This document shows positions 59,437 through 64,000 of a stretch of DNA of 64,000 nucleotides, piece by piece. Position 1 is the stretch's first letter. Every line of letters begins with the position of its first letter. The position numbers and the translations under genes are program-made. The DNA comes from Rhodamnia argentea. Its lineage: Eukaryota > Streptophyta > Magnoliopsida > Myrtales > Myrtaceae. The stretch spans positions 23,801,294 to 23,865,293 of the forward strand of contig NC_063155.1 of NCBI RefSeq assembly GCF_020921035.1, given 5' to 3'. A model generated the notes under the pieces. It was not told the origin of the DNA. It searched no databases and saw only the letters and a program-made list of their open reading frames with translations.

Positions 59437-62400
59437 ATGCCGAATCCGGAAGGACACGGTCGCGATGATGAGGCGGACTCGTCCGCGTATGTTCCGCCGC
59501 CTGATAGCTTCGAGTGGTCGAATTTCGCTGATGAGGACATCATGCATCAGAAGAACGAAATCCATGCCGTGGAAGCTGAGAAAATTCCATGTGTGGGCGA
59601 CAAGGTGTGACCAGCCTGAGCACTTTGAAACATCGCCTTTGTCATAGGCTCATATATGCATCCTATGATCGCTGAACGCCTGTATTTAACATGTTGTCTT
59701 GTTAGTGCTACATAGTAGATTGGCGATTCTGGTTCTGTATGTTACAACTATGCTCTTGCTCATGTGAGCTTTGAATGCTATCGTTTTATTTCGGTCCGTG
59801 CAATTATTGCCGGTTGCTTCCTATTGTTTTGTGATGCTATTGCATACTTTAATTGCTTGAGTTATCAATTGTTGTCGTGTTCACGTGGACTTTGTAGCGG
59901 CAACGTTCTTCTTTAATCGTGGCCATGCAATAACTTGTCAGTGCTTTCCTATTTTGTCATGCAATTTGTGCACGCTTGTATCCCTCAATTTTTGGTCCGC
60001 ATACTCTGTCAATCTTCTTAAAAGTCACTTGGTGATTTTGTGGCCACCAGATATAAATGGATACTCCTCTCTCCTGAGTTCCCATTATCGCCTTCTTTCA
60101 AGCGACCTTTCCTTCAGTAAATATCTCTGTGTTATCTGGGTCATGGGATTGTTTGTGGTTCTTCTCCTGTTGTTTCATGCAAGTCTTGCTATATATGCAG
60201 TTGCTCCCTTGCTCTTTCCTTTGCGGATTGTGGAGAATTCTACATTTCAACGATTGAGTTAGTTTCGGACTTCATGGCATTGTTGAAATTAAATGCCAAC
60301 TGCACCTAATAGTCTAGACTGACTCAAATATTAATGACACTGGAGTAGTCCGCATATGTTGACTACTAGCATATGTTTCGACATTAGACAGATTGCGATG
60401 AAAATATCTTTTGTGCTTGGTGAGACACTTACACTGCGGACTGCAGACCTAACCCTTCATGGCCCATCATTTCCATGGAGTGTTGATTGCTCCTAACCTT
60501 TGCCTTGTTTGATCTGGTTATCTGGTACTGTTCTTGCATGCTTATAAATAAGTTTGTTGGCATTCATCTGCAGGAACCACTTTCTGCTTTAGCAGCTGAG
60601 TATCAGTCAGGGAGCTCTATTTTGCTGGAGAAGATAAAGGTTTTTGTCGTATTCTTGTAGAATCTTGTTGCTTATTTCAATTTTTCCTTCATCTTTTATG
60701 TCCTTGAATGCAGGTGCTTGATGAACAATATGCAGCCATCAGGAGAACACGAGGAGATGGAAATTGTTTCTTTCGAAGCTTTATGTTTGCATACCTTGTA
60801 AGTCTTAGTATAGTTCTTGAGGACTTTTTGTTTATGTGATAGCTTTTAATCAAATGATGTTTTAGGAACGTGGATTGGATTGTGCCTTCTGTTTTATATA
60901 GTAATACGTAGTTGGATGTTTCAGGAGCATATATTGGAAACACAAGACAAAGCTGAGGTGGATCGTATTAAAGCTAATGTTGAAGAGTGTAGAAGAACTC
61001 TTCAAAGCTTGGGTTATGTGGACTTCACTTTTGAGGATTTTTTTGCGGTAATTCAATTGTCCTTGAAATTTGCACATTATTCGATTGCTGATGTAAGTTC
61101 TGGCCATCTTCCAAATTTCATTTACACGCATACCATTGCAAACTGTGAGCCAGCTTTGGACTATAACGAATCTGGTCTGTGGCTTGACAATGGTTATGTA
61201 TTGCTGTGTGGATTCTGTTGGTCTGCTGATTTTACTAGGCAGTTATAGAATGAGAATGAAAGAAAACTTGTAAATTTTACCTTTTAATTGAGTCCACCTT
61301 TCAACATGTAGTCAGTATAAGGAGTTAGCTAGAATCCACAGTAAGGTTTGACTTGGAGAAGTTCCAGCAAGTATTCTGCTTGTGGGAAGGTGGAATGACC
61401 TTTTGTTTGGCAATTTGAAGCACACTTATCAAGAAACCTAGAGTCTGTTTATGGACACATATAGTTTGAACTGCAACTCATGTGCATTGCTGTTTTCTGT
61501 ATTGTGGTTCGACGTTTCTTCTCAAGAAACAAGGTTTAGTTAATAGTCTGTAGCTTTTAAAAATCTCTCTGTGTTTTGAGATTCTCTTATGCTCAAACTT
61601 AGATGTAACAAAATTTGTGATGGATGTATTTCTTTTTTCCTTTTTTTGGTAAGAATGGACCTATTTGTTAGTCAAGTTTGCTGGGTCCGAGGAAAATGGT
61701 AACTCAAATAGTCTTGAAACGGGTTATAATGCGTCTATCACTGGTTTGTCAACCCATGACATTATGGTCAATGTACAAGCATAAGGATAAGTTCAATGAG
61801 AAAATAGTGAAAGTGTTAGAACATGATGAGTCAACTATGATTCTTTCTATTGAGTAAGTTCAAAACATGAGCAGATATGGGATGGCATATTTGCATCTGT
61901 AAAGTGGTTGTTGGGCAGTTATGGAATATTGATGGTGGCAGTAGCGATGCAAAGTAGTTGTGGGGTGGCAGTGACAGCGAAGCTTCAAAGGTGATGGAAG
62001 TGGTGGTATAGATGATGGATAATTTGGAGTGGCAGTGACGGAGGCATTGTAGTGGTGGTGATTGCACTGTATTGGTTGGGCTGGGAAACCTTTTGTTTCT
62101 TGCTCACGGACAACTAGATCTAAAATTCCTTTAAAGAGCATCTCTAGGTAGCACAATCTCTAATGTTTTAGTTTTGTTACCCATTTCTCCTCCAAAGTTT
62201 CCCCCCTAACAGATCAGATTGTTAGCTCTTAACCAAATTCAGATTCTAAATTTTTACTTCTGGCCCTGAAGACAAGCCACGGTAGCATTTTAAGGCCTGT
62301 ACTACTTCTGAAGGAAAACTGAATAGGCGGGTTCGTTTCTCCATTTTAATTGGCCAATAGATAAGCTTTTCTCCAGATATATCCTAGCTTAGCAGAAAAA

Positions 62401-63949
62401 TGTGCGTGCAGTACGCTTATGATAACGATTTTTTTATGTTCCTTAATGCAGTTATTGTACAAATGGAGATAAATAATTTCAGTAGTACCAAGTTTATTAA
62501 CTTCTAGACTTGAATTTGATGCTGAGGTTGGTGGATGTCAGCTTTTTTGGAAGACACTCATAGTTTAGTACATGAGAAAGTTGATATCTTTATCCATCTA
62601 AATTATGTACCGAACTGATATCGAGCGGAGTATCTTGGATGTCTCTTCTTTATCTTTACCATGTTGTGGCTGAATGTTTGATATGAAATTGTTTCAGCTA
62701 TTCCTGGAACAGTTGGAAAATGTTCTTCAAGGAAATGAAACTTCAATAAGGTGGCGTTATCTTTTTGTTGAACATTTTGATTTCATCTAGAAAGAAAGAA
62801 TTTAATGATGGACTTAATCATATTTTTCAAAAGTATAAGCAAGTGCATGCTGTGCTTTCTGTTTCAGTCATGATGAGCTGCTTCTTAGGAGCCAAGATCA
62901 GTCGATATCGGACTATGGTGAGTTTTAAAAAAATTGAGGCATTAAACCAATTGGCATTTGATTTGTCTCTTGATGTATTTGGTTGGTCAGTGGTGATGTT
63001 CTTCAGATTTGTTACCTCTGCTGAGATACGCAAGCGGTCGGAGTTCTTTGAACCCTTCATTATGGGATTAGCAAATACAACTGTGGAGCAGGTTTGATTA
63101 TATTTATTCACTTCCTTCTGAATTGTTCATGGATGCATAAAAGTATATCCCCCATTCTCTCTCTCTCTCTCTTTGGGAGGGCGAGTTATAGATGGGCAGT
63201 GAGTAATTGTTAAGTTTGATTCTCACCAGTTGAATTTATTGGAAGACTGCACTTTTATCCCTTTTTGCAGTTTTTTTTTCAGCGGGTTATTTCCAAACTT
63301 ACCCACATGCTGATTTTCGAATGCTTATATTTTTTAATTTATTTTATACAAATTGAAAACAGTTGCACATTGCATATTCTGTGAATACTGTTACTACATA
63401 TTTTAGAGTAACAAATCTTAATCGAACGTATATTTGCTCAATGGATTCAATTTGCTCATGGTAAAACTTCATATGGGTTTGATGTATTTTTATCTTCAAC
63501 GAATAGCCCTCAACTTGTGATTTGAAAGGGGTGCTACGTTGTGCTTCTTGAACTCTAAATTCGCTGTGCTGCTTGTGTATGTCAAGTTTTGCATAGCTAT
63601 AGCCTCCTAGACCGCAGTTTCGTGTTGAGTACTGCTTCTAATTACGCCCATTTGGTCATGGTGGTTGATTTATTTTGGTCTTGTTTCGCAGTTTTGCAAG
63701 TCCTCTGTGGAGCCAATGGGTGAAGAAAGTGATCATGTGCACATTATAGCTATATCCGAGGCGCTGGGCGTGCCGATTCGCGTCGTATATCTAGACCGCA
63801 GCTCATGTGATAAGGGTGGTGTCAACGTAAATCATCACAATTTCATTCCTAACGTCTCTTCCAGCAGTTCTGGCGCTGTTGAGCCTTTCATCACTTTGCT
63901 GTATCGCCCGGGTCACTATGATATGCTCTATCCGAAACGACCCACTTAG
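59437..63949 (+). CDS. Otubain-like deubiquitinase (peptidase C65)
   Basis: Eight exons fit: 59437-59604, 60574-60639, 60714-60797, 60925-61047, 62698-62750, 62868-62917, 62991-63091 and 63692-63949. They total 300 residues with all GT-AG borders in phase. Otubains are cysteine proteases that cleave ubiquitin chains. The catalytic motif GDGNCFFR spans 92-99, with Asp93 and Cys96. The catalytic His is His290 in 'PGHYDMLYP'. '[20 protein letters not shown]' and '[20 protein letters not shown]' are conserved parts of the C65 fold. An acidic N-terminus ([16 protein letters not shown]) precedes '[13 protein letters not shown]'. Family and length agree with plant OTUB1-type enzymes. The gene is complete and intact within the window; the 3' untranslated region runs to the edge. 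Confidence 0.95.
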
Positions 63950-64000
63950 CTTTCCGGAAAGGTAGATCTTGGAAGTGTCTTCCTCTGGATGGCCAGTGAA

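Overview
The window is nuclear DNA of a flowering plant, almost certainly a eudicot. Genes are intron-split, GT-AG, with AT-rich introns and intergenic DNA. Two nuclear-type tRNA genes are present, and the proteins are plant-specific forms: CYP51G1, an ORTHRUS/VIM protein, an AP2/ERF factor and the mitochondrial Rieske protein. The repeat style suggests a rosid, perhaps Myrtales/Myrtaceae. That placement is a low-confidence inference.

Seven protein genes can be supported with full exon structures. In order: a C3H2C3 RING E3 ligase with an acylation-type N-terminus (6519-8190, +); sterol 14-alpha-demethylase CYP51 (10435-12427, +); the Rieske subunit of mitochondrial complex III (15167-19032, -); an ORTHRUS/VIM PHD-RING-SRA-RING DNA-methylation reader (30712-35218, +); a DUF2301-type plastid membrane protein (37667-41154, -); a RAP2.6L/ERF113-like AP2/ERF factor (46403-48899, -); and an otubain-type deubiquitinase (59437-63949, +). 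tRNA-Lys(UUU) is at 19205-19277 (+) and tRNA-Asn(GUU) at 55295-55368 (-). These are ordinary unlinked housekeeping and regulatory genes. I see no cluster or operon-like system.

The rest is repeat-rich. A decayed LINE 3' end lies at 2.5-3.4 kb and a Gypsy-type LTR fossil lies in the Rieske intron. The stretch from 19.4 to 30.2 kb, just upstream of the VIM gene, appears to be a degenerate tandem segmental duplication. It was later inflated by TIR elements, one of which carries a cleanly nested PIF/Harbinger-type insertion at 21003-22454. The second copy contains an array with a ~180-200 bp period. From 52.8 to 58.7 kb there is a run of small TIR elements ending in a well-defined 921-bp MULE-like element with a perfect 9-bp target duplication and a GC-rich internal palindrome.

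The most checkable oddities are four. The VIM gene has one extra A in an exon-3 homopolymer, which would end the protein inside the SRA domain. The ERF gene has a conserved-looking N-terminal extension in frame but without an ATG. The MULE-like element has a double-hairpin structure. A diverged inverted duplication lies at 13.0-13.7 kb. I did not find a convincing new biological system.
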